Shown: positions 34,599 through 43,429 of the stretch, in pieces
Position numbering within the stretch: position 1 is the first letter of the stretch
How the letters are laid out: the number at the start of each line of letters is the position of its first letter
Program-made: the position numbers and the translations under genes
Source of the DNA: Planctomycetota bacterium
GTDB taxonomy: Bacteria; Planctomycetota; Phycisphaerae; Phycisphaerales; UBA1924
Direction of reading: 5' to 3'
Assembly: GCA_018242625.1 (NCBI GenBank)
Contig: JAFEBO010000004.1
Span: 1-64,000 of the forward strand
Length of the DNA: 64,000 nucleotides
Notes under the pieces: model-generated
What the model was told of the DNA's origin: nothing
Seen by the model: only the letters and a program-made list of their open reading frames with translations
Databases searched by the model: none

Positions 34599-36914
34599 AT
34601 GAATCAGAGAAACTGGCTGGCGGTCGGTATCGTTCTCAGCGCGACGGTGCTTGCCAATGCGAGCGGCCAAGTGCCTGCGGACGGATCAAAGACAAACGGG
34701 CAGCGCTTCGTGGAGAGGCCCGGCGACGTCGCCTTCACCGGCCGCCTCATCGTCCGCCCTCTGGGTTCGATCACGACCGAATCAATGCCCGGAGTCAGCG
34801 CCCTGCGGTCGGCCGTTGCCCGCGCCAGCCTGTCCAAAAACGGGATGTCGATCGTCCGTTATTACCCGGAGACCGACGAGTATCTGGTGGAGGTGACTTC
34901 GCCAGAAGCGATGGCGGCGCTCAAGGGTGCGGCACGGGGTCAGGATGAAAACGCGCGTGCCGACGAACTGATCGCAACGGGCGGCTTTGAGTACGTCCAG
35001 CCCGACTGGAAGTGCTGGCCGGTCGCCATTCCCAACGACACCTACATCAACAGCATGTGGCACGTCAATACGATGAAGATGCCGCAGGCCTGGGATATCA
35101 CCACCGGGCTCAGCACCCTGATCGTCTCGACCGTGGACACCGGCGTCGACAAGACGCACCCGGATCTGGCGGCCAAGCTGCTGCCCGGATACGTCTCCAC
35201 CTCGCGTCTGACCGAGGCGCAGGGCGCCAGCGTGCAGGACGTCAACGGCCACGGGACGAACACGCTCGGCTGCGCCGGCGCGATCGGCAACAACGCGCGG
35301 GGCGTCACCGGCATGGGCTGGAATTACAAGCTCCTCCCCGTGCGATGCTCCGACAATGAAGACGGCACCGCGGCGCAGAGCGCGATTCTCGATGGCGCCC
35401 GCTGGGCCGCCGACAATGGAGCACGCGTCATCAGCGCGAGCTATTCGGGTGTGGACAGCCCCGCCGTCAACTCCACGGGCACCTACATCAAGAGCAAGAA
35501 CGCCCTCTTCCTTTTCGCGGCAGGAAACGACGCCGTCAACTGGACCAACTTCTCCTGGCCCGACACGATTGTCGTCGGCGCGACCAACCCGGGCGACACC
35601 AAGGCCAGCTTCTCGGGATATGGCAACGGTGTCTCGGTGTTCGCTCCGGGCGTCAACATACTGACCACGTTCGACGGGGGCGGCTACGGATACAACTCGG
35701 GCACCAGCTTCGCGACGCCCCTTACCAACGGCGTCGTCGGGCTTATCTGGTCCGTCAACCCGGGCCTGACACCCGACCAGGCGCAGCAGATCCTCTACAG
35801 CTCGTGCGACCGGCTGGGCAACCTCTCGCTGGTCTATCCCGCAAAGGACGCGGTCTTCTCCTACGGACGGGTCAACGCCTTCAAGGCCGTGCAGCAGGCC
35901 CAGGCGAGCATCGGCGCGCCGACCGCAACCCCCGACTCGTCCGCGATTTTCGCGCCCACAGCACGCAACATCGACGTTCTCGCCAACGACGTCGACAGCA
36001 GCGGCCTGGGCCTCACAATCACGACGTTCGACACCACGACCGCGCTCGGCGGCACAGTCACCCGCATGGTCGGCGCCGGGCCCAACGGACGCGATCTGCT
36101 CAAGTACACGCCGCCTTCCACGATCCCCACCGGCACAACCTATCCGCCCCAGGACTCCTTCCAGTACTCGATCAAGAACGCGGTGAATGCCGTTTCGTCC
36201 ACGACCGCGACGGTGTCGATCTTTGAAACCGCCGACATGCGTCCGGCACTGACGCCCTCTTCGCTCTCGGCAAAGGTCGAGGCCTCCTACTTCAACCTCT
36301 CCGCCCTGACCCCGCTCTCGGCTCTGCCCGACTTTGCCAACGCGTCGCTGGTCGTCAACCGGCTCGATCAGGGCCTTGTCGTGAATCTGGGATCCACAAG
36401 CCTGGGCGGTCTTGGCCTCACGACCAACAGCGGCGTGCTCTTCAGGGGCTATTTCAGCGCCGCGTCCGACGACATCTACAAGTTCTACCTCAGGAGCGAC
36501 GACGGCTCGCGGATGTACATCGACGATGAGCTTGTCATCGACAACGACGGTGCTCACCCGTCCTTTGAGATCAGCAGCTTCGAGCCCCTCAAGGCCGGCA
36601 TGCACAAGGTCATGATCGAGTACTTCCAGGGCAACGACGCGACCTGCGTTCTTTCCGCCTCGTACGAATCGTTCGGCGTGCTCGGCGGTGCGGTCGTCTC
36701 CAAGCGGCTGATCCCCGCGAGCATTCTCAAGCACAGCTCCTGCCCCGCCGACCTCAACTACGACGGCGTCGTGGATGACTCGGACTTTGCCATGTTCGCC
36801 GCGTCCTACGACCTCTTCTCCTCCTACGGAGGCGACATCAACCTCGACGGCAAGACCGACGACACCGACTTTGTGCTCTTCGCCGCGGCTTATGACGAAC
36901 TGCTCTGCCCGTGA
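34599..36914 (+). CDS. Secreted subtilisin-like (S8) protease with PA14-like domain and dockerin pair
   Basis: 771 residues. Signal peptide, a prodomain-like segment to about residue 140, then a peptidase S8 domain with Asp180 (VDTGVDKTHPDL), His218 (NGHGTNT) and Ser370 (SGTSFATP), plus the oxyanion Asn in FAAGND. An Ig- or cadherin-like segment follows (IDVLANDVDSSGLGL), then a PA14-like stretch (FRGYFSAASDDIYKFYLRSD, DGSRMYIDDELVIDNDG). The end is a dockerin pair (CPADLNYDGVVDDSDFAMF ... DINLDGKTDDTDFVLF) finishing DELLCP. GGAGGA supports the ATG at 34599. The complete triad predicts an active extracellular protease tethered by the tail. Confidence 0.92.
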   Translation: MNQRNWLAVGIVLSATVLANASGQVPADGSKTNGQRFVERPGDVAFTGRLIVRPLGSITTESMPGVSALRSAVARASLSKNGMSIVRYYPETDEYLVEVTSPEAMAALKGAARGQDENARADELIATGGFEYVQPDWKCWPVAIPNDTYINSMWHVNTMKMPQAWDITTGLSTLIVSTVDTGVDKTHPDLAAKLLPGYVSTSRLTEAQGASVQDVNGHGTNTLGCAGAIGNNARGVTGMGWNYKLLPVRCSDNEDGTAAQSAILDGARWAADNGARVISASYSGVDSPAVNSTGTYIKSKNALFLFAAGNDAVNWTNFSWPDTIVVGATNPGDTKASFSGYGNGVSVFAPGVNILTTFDGGGYGYNSGTSFATPLTNGVVGLIWSVNPGLTPDQAQQILYSSCDRLGNLSLVYPAKDAVFSYGRVNAFKAVQQAQASIGAPTATPDSSAIFAPTARNIDVLANDVDSSGLGLTITTFDTTTALGGTVTRMVGAGPNGRDLLKYTPPSTIPTGTTYPPQDSFQYSIKNAVNAVSSTTATVSIFETADMRPALTPSSLSAKVEASYFNLSALTPLSALPDFANASLVVNRLDQGLVVNLGSTSLGGLGLTTNSGVLFRGYFSAASDDIYKFYLRSDDGSRMYIDDELVIDNDGAHPSFEISSFEPLKAGMHKVMIEYFQGNDATCVLSASYESFGVLGGAVVSKRLIPASILKHSSCPADLNYDGVVDDSDFAMFAASYDLFSSYGGDINLDGKTDDTDFVLFAAAYDELLCP

Positions 36915-36949
36915 CGCCTCGAGGGCGGCGGGAGCTATCTAGGGCGGCT

Positions 36950-36970
36950 AAAAAGGGGCTCCGCAGCCCC
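36950..36970 (-). terminator. Terminator of the tRNA-Leu gene
   Basis: On the minus strand: GGGGCT-GCGG-AGCCCC then five T (36950-36954), 18 nt past the tRNA 3' end. Confidence 0.8.
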
Positions 36971-36988
36971 GCAGGGCCCCTCTTTGAA

Positions 36989-37071
36989 TGCGGGCGACAG
37001 GACTTGAACCTGCAAGGCCTTGCGGCCACGGGAACCTAAATCCCGCGCGTCTGCCATTTCGCCACGCCCGC
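36989..37071 (-). tRNA. tRNA-Leu (anticodon UAG)
   Basis: 83 nt on the minus strand. The acceptor arm GCGGGCG pairs with CGCCCGC, followed by discriminator A. The anticodon loop is TTTAGGT (anticodon at 37036-37038). The long variable arm GGCCGCAAGGCC and the T-loop GTTCAAGTC fit class II tRNA-Leu, reading CUA and related codons. The 3' CCA is not encoded. Confidence 0.95.
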
Positions 37072-37194
37072 GGAAACGGATCCTAAGAGCCGCCCGGGGA
37101 GGGCGCCGGGCGCGAATCTTGCAGCCCACCGGAAACCATGGCCGACGAATCGGAACAAAGCTCCGGTTCGGCGTGCTTTTCCAGGAAGGATGCA

Positions 37195-38052
37195 ATGGCT
37201 GGCGAGAAAATGGCGGTTTCGGTCGCTCCCTTCTTTCTGCGCGTCGCGCTCAGTGTCACCTTTATCTGGGCCGGGCTCGGCAAGCTCATGTCGGAGATGC
37301 CCGTTCAGGGTGAATCGGCCGCCGCGCTCGCCAATATGGGTGTCGGTTCCGTGCAGGCCCGGGCGAAGACGGCCGACATGCCGCCTCCAGTCGCCGAACC
37401 CAAGGCCCCGCCGGCCAAACCCGCCGCCGCAAAGCCCGAACCCGCCAAGCCGGCCGCGGAGAAACCCGCGAAGGAAACCAAGCCCGGCGGCCCGCCGGCG
37501 CTGGTTCAGGTCATTGCCCAGCAGGCCGGCGTCACCACCGCCCGAACCTTTGTTGCCGCCGAATTTCCGCAGGAAATCCGCGTTTCGGCCCTGTACGGGA
37601 TCGCCCTGGCGCTGCACAACGGCGCCCAGCAGACCGGACCCGATGGCAAGGCGGTCTCGTTCCCGCTCGTGCCCGCAGTTCTTGCGGACGGCGCCAAGCC
37701 CGTCTGGCTCGCATGGCTTGCGACGCTGACAGAACTGATCGGCGGCATACTGATCCTCTTCGGCCTTTTTACCCGCCTGGCGGCGCTGGGTATCGCCTGC
37801 ACGATGGCCACGGCGATCTGGCTGACGCAGGTCGGCCCGGCCATCCAGTCCGGCAACAGCACCCTGGGATTCCTTCCCAACCACCCCGCCTTCGACCTTG
37901 TGGCCTGGCAGACTCCCCTCTGGCAACTGACGCTCCTCTGTGCCGCACTGAGCCTCCTCTTTGCAGGCCCAGGCGGGCTTTCGATGGACCGCGTCCTGAG
38001 CGGCCGCCCGGTCGTGAACAAGTCCAAGCCGGCTCCCGCAGTTGCCAAGTAG
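37195..38052 (+). CDS. DoxX-like membrane protein with a long Pro/Ala/Lys-rich insert
   Basis: 285 residues, about twice a normal DoxX protein. TM1 (FFLRVALSVTFIWAGLGKLM) is followed by a roughly 100-residue non-membrane insert with KPAAAKPEPAKPAAEKPAKE repeats. Three TM helices with the family look come next (ATLTELIGGILILFGLFTRLAA). The ATG at 37195 has AGGAAGG 5 nt upstream; the earlier in-frame ATG at 37138 has none. The function of DoxX proteins is mostly unknown. Confidence 0.78.
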   Translation: MAGEKMAVSVAPFFLRVALSVTFIWAGLGKLMSEMPVQGESAAALANMGVGSVQARAKTADMPPPVAEPKAPPAKPAAAKPEPAKPAAEKPAKETKPGGPPALVQVIAQQAGVTTARTFVAAEFPQEIRVSALYGIALALHNGAQQTGPDGKAVSFPLVPAVLADGAKPVWLAWLATLTELIGGILILFGLFTRLAALGIACTMATAIWLTQVGPAIQSGNSTLGFLPNHPAFDLVAWQTPLWQLTLLCAALSLLFAGPGGLSMDRVLSGRPVVNKSKPAPAVAK

Positions 38053-38150
38053 AGATGAACTTCTTCTAAGGCATTGGCAATAAAGAGCTTGAAAACATTC
38101 CTCATCGCCGAGCCAAAGACTGCCGAAATACAGTTCTCGGACAGTCGGTT

Positions 38151-39212
38151 ATGAGCAAGAAGCATCCAAGCCGGAAAAAGCCGGGCGTGAAGGCCTCGGT
38201 GTGGCTTCAGCCGCTGGTTGTGCCGTTGGCGGTCTCTGCCGCTCTGCACGTGGCGGTGCTGGTGACCTTTGTATCGATGGATTTGCGGTTCGGGAGCGAC
38301 GGTCCGATCGCGGCCCACAACGCGGATGAGGTTTCGACCTCCATCGAACTGGCCCCCCGCCCCGCTCCCGAACCGACGCCCGCCGCACCTCCTGCTCCTG
38401 CGGCGGAGCCGGAACAAGCCAAGGCTCAGCCGGAGCCGGAAGCAATAAAGACGCCCGAGCCGGCGGTCGCGCGCGAGCCCGAAGCGTTCGATGCGCCCGT
38501 CACAAAGTTGATCCCGCCCTCTCCGGTGGTTGAGCGGCCCCAGCAGCCGGCGCCTCCCAAAGCGCCGGAGCCTGAGGCCGCGCGACCCGAACCGGTTGCG
38601 AAGCAGGCGGCGCCGTCGGCGGGATTTGCCGGCGTGAAAGTGCAGCAGGCCGGCCGCATCGTTTATGCGGTGGACGTCTCGGGGGCGATGGCCGCCTGCC
38701 TGGACAGCGTCCTGACCGAATTGAGGCGCTCGATCGGCCGGCTTGAGCCCGGGCAGCAGTTCCAGATCGTCTTCTTCCGCCAGGAACTCAATGGTTCGCA
38801 GCGTGCCGTTGCGATCGACGATCAGGGCGGCAAGGCGACCATGATGAACGCGACCGAGACGAACAAGCGGAGGGTGGATCAGCTCCTGCGATCCGCTCGC
38901 CCGCTGGGACGCTCGGCCCCGCTGGCGGGATTGAAGCGTTCGCTCGACCTGGCGCCCGACGTGGTCTTCCTGCTCACCAGCAACATTCGGCGCAGCGACC
39001 AGGGAGCGGGTTCGGACGCGGAAGTTCTCAAGGCGCTCGATGATCTCAACCCGCGGAGCCGGATTTCCGGCCGGCGACCGGTTGTCATCAAGACGCTGCA
39101 GTTCGTCGAGGACGATCCCACGGGGCTGATGCAGTCGATCGCGGCCGAGCACGGCGACGGCGCCGGTTCCTACGTGCTGCTCAAGGTCGCCGACATCGAA
39201 CGGGCCCGTTGA
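38151..39212 (+). CDS. Membrane-anchored VWA-like protein with a Pro/Glu-rich linker
   Basis: 353 residues. A basic N-terminus and one TM helix (about 20-42) are followed by a Pro/Ala/Glu-rich linker (about 65-160), in the style of TonB. The C-terminal domain resembles a von Willebrand factor A fold (IVYAVDVSGAMAACLDSVL, FQIVFFRQ, VVFLLTSN). The metal site is degenerate: DxSxS reads DVSGA. Similar proteins in planctomycetes are uncharacterised. A roughly 100-nt AT-richer gap precedes it, without a clear promoter. Confidence 0.7.
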   Translation: MSKKHPSRKKPGVKASVWLQPLVVPLAVSAALHVAVLVTFVSMDLRFGSDGPIAAHNADEVSTSIELAPRPAPEPTPAAPPAPAAEPEQAKAQPEPEAIKTPEPAVAREPEAFDAPVTKLIPPSPVVERPQQPAPPKAPEPEAARPEPVAKQAAPSAGFAGVKVQQAGRIVYAVDVSGAMAACLDSVLTELRRSIGRLEPGQQFQIVFFRQELNGSQRAVAIDDQGGKATMMNATETNKRRVDQLLRSARPLGRSAPLAGLKRSLDLAPDVVFLLTSNIRRSDQGAGSDAEVLKALDDLNPRSRISGRRPVVIKTLQFVEDDPTGLMQSIAAEHGDGAGSYVLLKVADIERAR

Positions 39213-39227
39213 AGGCCCGACCCCTGC

Positions 39228-39233
39228 TAGCAT
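39228..39233 (+). promoter_or_regulatory. Candidate -10 box of a leaderless ferredoxin mRNA
   Basis: TAGCAT, 8 nt before the ATG at 39242; no Shine-Dalgarno sequence. Confidence 0.45.
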
Positions 39234-39241
39234 TTCGACCT

Positions 39242-39508
39242 ATGCCACACGTGATTGCCGAGCCCTGCCTGGGAACCAAGGACACTTCGTGCGTCGAGGT
39301 CTGTCCCGTCGACTGCATCCATCCGACCAAGGCCGAGGCCGAGTTCGCGCCGTCCTCGCAGCTTTACATCGATCCGGACACCTGCATCGACTGCGGGCTG
39401 TGCGTCGATGAATGCCCGGTCAAGGCGATCTTCCCGCAGGAAGACCTGCCCCAGGAATGGAACAAGTACATCCAGATCAACATGGATTACTACAAGTCCA
39501 AGTCCTGA
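39242..39508 (+). CDS. Ferredoxin with two iron-sulfur cluster sites
   Basis: 88 residues. The first cluster region is SCVEVCPVDCIHP, with an upstream Cys in EPCLGTKDTSC. The second is CIDCGLCVDECPVKAIF, a full CxxCxxCxxxCP. The spacing at the first site resembles FdxA-type seven-iron ferredoxins, with a [3Fe-4S] and a [4Fe-4S] cluster. A small soluble electron carrier; its partner is not evident from the neighbours. Confidence 0.9.
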   Translation: MPHVIAEPCLGTKDTSCVEVCPVDCIHPTKAEAEFAPSSQLYIDPDTCIDCGLCVDECPVKAIFPQEDLPQEWNKYIQINMDYYKSKS

Positions 39509-39518
39509 GCGAAGAGAT

Positions 39519-40400
39519 TCAGCCCGCGGCGTTTGGCGCGACTGGCGGCGCGGGTTGCACCGGCGGCTGCATGGCGAGCCTGATTCGGGCCGGGCGCTGC
39601 ATCCATATGCCCACGAGCGTCAGAAACGCCCACGGGCCCAGCAGGCGGGCCGGCTCGGCGGCCAGCTGCATGGAGCCCGGCGAGTGCAGCACGGCGGCGA
39701 GCATCAGCCCTCCGGCGATCATGCCCGCGGCACCGATTCCGGCCGTCGAAAGAGCCGCGATCCCGCGCGGGAACAGCAGGCCGATGAGAATGCCGAACAT
39801 GGCTCCCACCGCGGTCGAGGCCGAGACAAAGAGCTTGCTCTGTTCGGGGAGCGCCTCGTAGCGGGATTTCACCCCGTCGCGCAGGACGGCCGCCGCCTGA
39901 GCCGCCCGGGACTGCGAGGCAAGCTCGGACGCGGAATCCTCGGTGTGTTCACCGCGCAGCGTCCGCTGCCAGAGATCAGACGCATCGTGAAGCACGGATG
40001 CTTCGTCGGTGGAGAGAGGAGCGCGGGCTTCGGGCGGGATGGCGTGTTCCTGGCGGTCCAGGTAGATGATCGAAGCGCCGAGTGCAAGAGATGCGACGCA
40101 AAGCCCCGCCACTCCGGCGCTCAGAATCCGGAAACTCAGGTAGCCCGCCAGGCCTCCCACAAGTGCGCCCGCCGCAAGGCCGACGAGCGTGGAGGCGACG
40201 GGCGTCGCGAGCGCACCGCCGGCGGCGGCGCCCAGCAGCGCGCCCGTGCAGGTGAGGGCCGGACGCACGAGCCTCGAGCCCTTGCTCCAAAGAACGATCG
40301 CGCAAAGGATGCCCCCGACGAGCACCCACGGCGTGGCCGGCGTGACATTGTGAAAAAAGTCCACGATGTGGGACTGCGCCCCGGAGAACCAGGCTGGCAT
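39519..40400 (-). CDS. Multi-pass membrane protein of unknown function
   Basis: 293 residues with about seven hydrophobic segments, many of them small-residue rich (GALLGAAAGGALATPVASTL, GLAAGALVGGLAGYLSF), and a central soluble helical part (residues about 110-170). The start is taken at MPAWFSGAQ; upstream in-frame codons run into the promoter region of pheA. Not assigned to a family. Convergent with the ferredoxin gene. Confidence 0.65.
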   Translation of the reverse strand: MPAWFSGAQSHIVDFFHNVTPATPWVLVGGILCAIVLWSKGSRLVRPALTCTGALLGAAAGGALATPVASTLVGLAAGALVGGLAGYLSFRILSAGVAGLCVASLALGASIIYLDRQEHAIPPEARAPLSTDEASVLHDASDLWQRTLRGEHTEDSASELASQSRAAQAAAVLRDGVKSRYEALPEQSKLFVSASTAVGAMFGILIGLLFPRGIAALSTAGIGAAGMIAGGLMLAAVLHSPGSMQLAAEPARLLGPWAFLTLVGIWMQRPARIRLAMQPPVQPAPPVAPNAAG

Positions 40401-40676
40401 TTCAAAGGTTGAACTGCCGGTCTCGGTCAAATCAGTTCCTTCCCGGAAACAGGCGGGCCGCGGGGCGGGGAGCCCGCGGGTGTCTCCTCCAGCTTGCTCG
40501 GAATCGGAGCCGACGGGTTTTAGCCGGTTCCGAAGCGAAACAGGTCGCAAACCTGACGCCAAGCTCCGGATCGACCGAACCGCCGGATTCCTTGAGCCGA
40601 TAATTGCGGGTCCGGGAGCGGCATCCGCCGCCTCGGTTATCAGACGGTAGTCCGTTTTCGGCAGAATCGAGCGTCT

Positions 40677-41879
40677 ATGGCCAAGCGTTCCCCCAAATCG
40701 CGTTCCAAGCCCTCCAAGCCCAAGAAGAGTGGGGAAGGCAAGTCGAGCGGCAAGATCTCGGCGGCCGCCGCCAGGCACCTCTCGGCGGTCCGGGTCAAGA
40801 TCGATGCGATCGACAAAAAGCTGGTGAGCCTGCTCAACGAACGGGCGGCGCTGGTGGTCAACGTCGGCAAGTACAAGCGTGCCGCCGGGCTGCCGATCTA
40901 CGCCCCGCACCGCGAGGCCGAAGTGCTCGACAAGGTGATCCACGCCAACAGCGGTCCGCTGCAGGATCGCACGCTCGAGGGCGTCTATCGCGAACTCATG
41001 TCGGGCAGTTTCCAGCTGCAGCAGCCGCTGCGGATCGGCTTCCTCGGGCCGCTGGGCTCGCACTCGCACGTCGCAGCGGTGCGCCACTTCGGTTCGTCCG
41101 TTGCCTTTGAAGACCTGCACGAGATCGCGGGCGTCTTCACCGAGGTTGCGCGCGGGCACGTAAACTACGGCCTCGTGCCGATCGAAAACTCGACCGGCGG
41201 GGGCATCGTCGAGACGCTCGATGCGCTCAAGAAATACCACACCGCGACGCATATCTACGCCGAGGTGCTGCTCGAAGTGCACCACGCGCTGCTTGCCAAC
41301 TGCGAGCCAAAGGACGTGCGGCGCATCCACAGCAAGCCCGAGGTCTTCAGCCAGTGCCGCCAGTGGCTCGCGACGCAGTATCCCAAGGCGGAACTGATTC
41401 CCGCCGCCAGCAGCTCGCGCGCCGCCCAGATCGCGGCGGATGAATGCCGCAAGGCGATCGAGATCGGGGCGATCCCCGGGACGGCCGCGATCGGGAGTGA
41501 ACTGGCCGGGCAGATCTACGGGCTGAAATCGCTCTTCTCAAAGATCGAGGACAACGTGAGCAACGTGACGCGGTTCCTCGTGATCGCGCGATCCAAGGCA
41601 GTGCGCAGCGGCGACGACAAGACGAGCATCATGTTCACCACCGAGGACAAGCCCGGCGCGCTCGTGGACGTGCTCGCGGTCTTCCGCGATCGCGGCGTGA
41701 ACCTCTCGCACATCGACAAGCGGCCGAGCGGGCGCACCAACTGGAGCTACTCGTTCTTCATCGATGCCAAGGGCCATCGGGACGATCGCGAAGTCTCCGA
41801 GGCGATCACGGAAGCGGGAGAGCACTGCCAGGAGCTCATCGTGCTGGGGAGCTATCCAAGGGCGCGCCGGATTTTGTGA
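40677..41879 (+). CDS. pheA: Chorismate mutase/prephenate dehydratase
   Basis: Bifunctional enzyme taking chorismate to phenylpyruvate in phenylalanine synthesis. Of 400 residues, the first roughly 33 are a basic Lys/Ser-rich extension. An AroQ-type mutase domain follows (VRVKIDAIDKKLVSLLNERA), then the dehydratase domain (IGFLGPLGSHSHVAAVRHFG, VPIENSTGGGIVETLD, NVTRFLVIARS with the TRF motif). A C-terminal ACT domain (DKPGALVDVLAVFRDRGVNLSHI) would give feedback inhibition by phenylalanine. The start ATG has a CAGAAT box 9 nt upstream. Confidence 0.95.
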   Translation: MAKRSPKSRSKPSKPKKSGEGKSSGKISAAAARHLSAVRVKIDAIDKKLVSLLNERAALVVNVGKYKRAAGLPIYAPHREAEVLDKVIHANSGPLQDRTLEGVYRELMSGSFQLQQPLRIGFLGPLGSHSHVAAVRHFGSSVAFEDLHEIAGVFTEVARGHVNYGLVPIENSTGGGIVETLDALKKYHTATHIYAEVLLEVHHALLANCEPKDVRRIHSKPEVFSQCRQWLATQYPKAELIPAASSSRAAQIAADECRKAIEIGAIPGTAAIGSELAGQIYGLKSLFSKIEDNVSNVTRFLVIARSKAVRSGDDKTSIMFTTEDKPGALVDVLAVFRDRGVNLSHIDKRPSGRTNWSYSFFIDAKGHRDDREVSEAITEAGEHCQELIVLGSYPRARRIL

Positions 41880-41926
41880 TTCTGGTGGTCCGCGGCTGCG
41901 ACGCGGGTCTTGTTGTATGGCTCGGA

Positions 41927-41945
41927 CACGCCTCGGAGAGGCGTG
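41927..41945. repeat. Perfect hairpin between convergent genes
   Basis: CACGCCTC-GGA-GAGGCGTG, eight base pairs, with no T-run. It lies in the 89-nt gap between pheA and the coiled-coil gene. It may be a dispersed repetitive (REP-like) element or a weak terminator; no second copy was noticed here. Confidence 0.45.
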
Positions 41946-41968
41946 CCACCAAAGTCGGGCGGCCCGGA

Positions 41969-43330
41969 TCAGCCTGCAATTCGCGGCGATTTATCGCCCG
42001 AACCGTTGATCTGCCCGGCGAGTCTCTCGGCGTTCTGGTTGAGCTGCAAAAGACGTTCGCCCAGCCGCGTCGTGTAATCGTGGAAGGCCTGGGCATCGGC
42101 ACGCAGCTGATCAATGCGGGCTTCGACGATGCGCTCGATCTCGCGGGCGGCGTCTTTGCTTTTACCGACGGTGTCGACGAGTTCGTCGGTCTGCTTGAAG
42201 AGCAGGTCGATCTTGTCCGCGCCTTCGAGGATGGCCTTGTCCATCGAGCGGCGTGCGATATCGACCTGCTGCTCGATCGTTCCGAGTTCGCCGGCCGTGG
42301 TGACCAGGCGTTCGTGCACGCGGGCGGCCCGTTCGACGACGTTCGCCAGCCCGGGGAAGTCCGGGGCGTCGGGAGGGGGGAGCCCGAGCGCGGCGGAGTC
42401 TTCGGGGCCGAGCAGGCTTGCTGCCTGGCGGCAGAGCTGTTCCAGCCTCTGCATGCCCGGGCCGCTCGCGGCTTCCACTTCGAGCCGGGCGCGACGCAGG
42501 CGCTTGTCAAGCTCGCGCACGTCGTAATCAACCTGCTCGTGGAGGGGTGCGAGGCGGTCCTCCATTCCCCGGATCAGTTCGTCGAGCTTGCCCTGCACCT
42601 GCCGCTCGCGCTCGAGGATGGCCGCTTCGCGGGCGGCGGCATCGACAAAGCGCTGCTGGGCGCGCCGTTCGGCCTCGCGCGAGAGTTCTTCCAGCTCGCC
42701 GATGCGGGCCTTGAGCGCCGTTTCGGCTTCGCGGGCGCGGGTCTCGAGCGAGAGCACCGCGTCGGCGCGTACACGCTCGATGTGTTCAAGGCGGGCGTCG
42801 CCGTCGGCGGCGATCCGTGCCGCACGCTCGTCCAGATCGTTTTCACGCTGAGCCAGACGCGCGAGGGCTTTTTCGAGCGCCGTGGTGCAGGCGGTCTCGA
42901 ACTCCGCGACCTGCTGCTGCACCAGCGATGCCAGGTTCGTCCGGATCAGGTCTTCGAGGCGGGAAGGATCGCTCGTGAGCCGGGCGACCGAGTCGGCCGT
43001 CTGCTCGGCGCGGGCGATGCGCTGTTCGAGCGAGGGCACGAGCTTGGTCGCTGATTCGACGCGCGACTGAAGATCGCGGGTCAGCGTCTGGACGTTGTCC
43101 CGGAGCGTGCGCACTTCCAGGCTCGTGGTTTCGAGCGTGCGTCCGTGGCCGCTCGCCTCGCGGATGAGCTGCTGGAGTGTGAGCGAATATTCCTCGAAGG
43201 TCTTGCGATCGACAACCCGCGGCGAGACGAAGACTTCCGAGAGAGCCGTCTCGGGCCCCGGGAGCTGACGCCGATTCCCCGGCGCGATCGCCCCTGCTCC
43301 CCTGGGAGTAGTTGTGGATGGCTCCGCCAT
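41969..43330 (-). CDS. Long coiled-coil protein
   Basis: 453 residues, nearly all predicted coiled coil from about residue 40 on (RTLRDNVQTLTRDLQSRVES, LKARIGELEELSREAERRAQ). There is a Pro-rich break near residue 315 (LGLPPPDAPDFPGL) and no signal peptide or TM segment. Probably a cytoplasmic structural or scaffolding protein. It shares no recognisable family signature. It is divergent from rluB-like; the 99-nt gap between them holds the promoters. Confidence 0.75.
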   Translation of the reverse strand: MAEPSTTTPRGAGAIAPGNRRQLPGPETALSEVFVSPRVVDRKTFEEYSLTLQQLIREASGHGRTLETTSLEVRTLRDNVQTLTRDLQSRVESATKLVPSLEQRIARAEQTADSVARLTSDPSRLEDLIRTNLASLVQQQVAEFETACTTALEKALARLAQRENDLDERAARIAADGDARLEHIERVRADAVLSLETRAREAETALKARIGELEELSREAERRAQQRFVDAAAREAAILERERQVQGKLDELIRGMEDRLAPLHEQVDYDVRELDKRLRRARLEVEAASGPGMQRLEQLCRQAASLLGPEDSAALGLPPPDAPDFPGLANVVERAARVHERLVTTAGELGTIEQQVDIARRSMDKAILEGADKIDLLFKQTDELVDTVGKSKDAAREIERIVEARIDQLRADAQAFHDYTTRLGERLLQLNQNAERLAGQINGSGDKSPRIAG

Positions 43331-43417
43331 GCGGGGTCAACATCGGCAAAGCGTGCGCCCCGGCTGCCCTTTTTGCCCGATTATCCGGACTCGGCATGCG
43401 CCCGAGTTCCCGCTCCG

Positions 43418-43423
43418 TACACT
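43418..43423 (+). promoter_or_regulatory. Candidate -10 box of a leaderless pseudouridine-synthase mRNA
   Basis: TACACT, 6 nt before the ATG at 43430; no Shine-Dalgarno sequence. Confidence 0.5.
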
Positions 43424-43429
43424 GACTCC

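Noticed and set aside
40401..41330. Upstream extension of the minus-strand membrane protein at 39519
   Set aside because: The extension lies antisense to the certain pheA gene and its residues look non-coding; the start was set at 40400.
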